In this document: positions 5,743-6,594 of the stretch, piece by piece
Position numbering within the stretch: the stretch's first letter is position 1
How the letters are laid out: every line of letters begins with the position of its first letter
NCBI GenBank assembly: GCA_900754145.1
Contig: CAAEBW010000329.1
Location: 1-6,594, forward strand
Source of the DNA: Clostridia bacterium
Lineage (GTDB): Bacteria; Bacillota; Clostridia; Oscillospirales; Acutalibacteraceae
DNA: 6,594 nt
Direction of reading: 5' to 3'
Notes under the pieces: generated by a model
Told to the model about the DNA's origin: nothing
The model's database searches: none
What the model saw: the letters and a program-made list of their open reading frames with translations, nothing else
Made by a program: the position numbers and the translations under genes

Positions 5743-6594
5743 CGCCCGAACGCCTCCTTCCATAAATATCGTTTGACATTTTAACCGATACACGCGGCTC
5801 GATGACCTCGGTAACGTTTTTACCGTCAACACTTAAGACCGTGACCTGTTGCTGTGCGCCGTAGTTGTAGGTGTTATAACTGTTGTTGGAGTCATTATTA
5901 TTTGTAGTGTACATAGCGCGTTGGCGGCCGTATTCCCGTGCCATTTCCATAGACACATCGTGAGGAATTATCTGTGTGTGGCGGGGAAGATTGACTATTT
6001 CGCCGCCTTTTTCGTTAATAAAGGTTAAACCGCCCCGCCAGTCGTCTGTGCCGGAGGCATTAGCGCCAATGAGCGTTGCCCATACAGAATCCCAAAAAGA
6101 ATAGCCTTTACCGTCAATCTTTCTTGCCGACTTGAATTTATCGGCGTTAAGCATGGTGTCCCAGCTTGTTTGACGCTCTATTTCAGCCTGCTTCTCGGCT
6201 TCTATTCTTTCCAATGCGGCATCTTTAAGCTCATTTTGCTTGTCGATGCGCTTTTGAAGCTCGGCTAAATAAGAATCAGTCTCGCTTTGCATAATAGATA
6301 CAGATTTATCTCTCAGAGCTTCCAAGCGCTCGGTCTCAGTTTCGATAAAGCTGTCAAGAGCCGAAAGGCGATTTTCAAAGCCCTCTTGTGCGGTTTCGTA
6401 TTTGTCGTTTTCAAGCTGAACAGCTTCGTCATACTCAGATTTTACCTGCTCTTGACGGGCGGAAGATTCGGATTTTATCTGCTCGATTTTATTTTGGAGT
6501 TGTTTAATCTGCTCTTCGCGGGCGTTTTTGGTTTTTTCCTCTTCCTGGCGTTTAACTTCTGCGGTGTAATTATTTTCGGCGTCAACCTTTTCGG
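5732..6594 (-). CDS. Phage tail tape measure protein, C-terminal part
   Basis: The frame is open to the right edge, so only the last 286 residues are seen; the N-terminus, with the transmembrane and long helical parts, lies beyond the window. The tape measure protein runs inside the tail, sets its length and is ejected with the DNA. Residues 1 to about 150 of the fragment are almost unbroken charged helix rich in Glu, Lys and Gln (KRQEEEKTKNAREEQIKQLQ), clearly coiled coil. After FWDSVWATLIGANASG comes GGLTFINEKGGEIVNLPRHT (about 187-206) continuing into QIIP, the classic end motif of Gram-positive tape measure proteins. An Asn/Ser/Tyr-rich stretch (230-244) precedes a final beta segment and a basic tail (GRRRSGGAR). 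A TTG at 6325 is an internal leucine codon, not a start. The Dit gene follows with an 11-base overlap. It ends TAA. Confidence 0.88.
   Translation of the reverse strand, partial: EKVDAENNYTAEVKRQEEEKTKNAREEQIKQLQNKIEQIKSESSARQEQVKSEYDEAVQLENDKYETAQEGFENRLSALDSFIETETERLEALRDKSVSIMQSETDSYLAELQKRIDKQNELKDAALERIEAEKQAEIERQTSWDTMLNADKFKSARKIDGKGYSFWDSVWATLIGANASGTDDWRGGLTFINEKGGEIVNLPRHTQIIPHDVSMEMAREYGRQRAMYTTNNNDSNNSYNTYNYGAQQQVTVLSVDGKNVTEVIEPRVSVKMSNDIYGRRRSGGAR
5753..5759 (-). promoter_or_regulatory. Shine-Dalgarno inside the tape measure gene that decides the Dit start
   Basis: AAGGAGG on the minus strand encodes part of the GRRR end of the tape measure protein and is the only strong ribosome site near the start of the Dit frame. 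It lies 10 bases before GTG at 5742, and no equally good site precedes the ATGs at 5763 or 5832. Confidence 0.65.

Noticed and set aside
10..5784. Open frames on the plus strand, for example at 289-567, 4312-4626 and 5012-5335.
   Set aside because: All lie opposite well-supported minus-strand phage genes, have no plausible ribosome sites or recognisable domains, and have compositions typical of antisense frames.
5732..6325. A separate 197-residue gene starting at 6325.
   Set aside because: The supposed start is a TTG leucine codon inside a frame that stays open to the right edge with continuous coiled-coil sequence, so this is the end of the tape measure gene.
1..6594. Stop-codon reassignment, as in some gut phages.
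   Set aside because: TAA, TAG and TGA each terminate genes at sensible positions next to ribosome sites, and no gene is interrupted by an in-frame stop.

Overview
The window is the tail-tip, host-recognition and lysis part of a tailed phage or prophage, very probably a long-tailed siphovirus of a low-to-moderate GC Clostridia host (Oscillospiraceae or Lachnospiraceae type). This rests on three things: the gene order, the strong AGGAGG ribosome sites, and Firmicutes-phage protein signatures. The signatures include a YTPxKGVDY linker in the fibre, a Dit/Tal pair, and an endolysin with an N-terminal NAGHG motif. TAA, TAG and TGA all end genes, so the standard bacterial code applies. I see no integrase, repressor, attachment site or bacterial flank, so free phage and prophage cannot be told apart.

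Every gene lies on the minus strand, so transcription runs from the right edge to the left. In that order: (1) 6594-5732, the C-terminal end of the tape measure protein, cut by the window edge; (2) 5742-4921, distal tail protein (Dit); (3) 4916-3540, tail-tip hub protein (Tal / prophage endopeptidase-tail family) without an obvious enzyme domain; (4) 3530-2985, a short collar-domain baseplate or fibre protein; (5) 2972-465, a large mosaic fibre with an N-terminal beta domain, collagen-like stretch, GLUG-type beta-helix and unrecognised C-terminal head; (6) 445-173, a small protein with one membrane segment and a coiled coil, a holin candidate; (7) 158-1, the start of an N-acetylmuramoyl-L-alanine amidase (endolysin), cut by the left edge.

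The genes are packed with almost no spacers. At most junctions the upstream stop codon overlaps or abuts the Shine-Dalgarno of the next gene. I see no promoter, convincing terminator, tRNA, CRISPR array or insertion sequence; the window looks like the interior of one late operon. The tape measure sets tail length, Dit and Tal build the ring and hub at the tail end, the collar protein and fibre are the likely host-recognition parts, and the last two genes release progeny.

The layout is conventional. The part most worth attention is the fibre gene. Its C-terminal two thirds is generally AT-richer than the rest of the window and carries a GLUG-type beta-helix, a fold better known from gut bacterial surface proteins. 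Two related SKAV/SGKAV linkers flank that segment, suggesting a swapped receptor-binding cassette. I found no evidence for a wholly new system.
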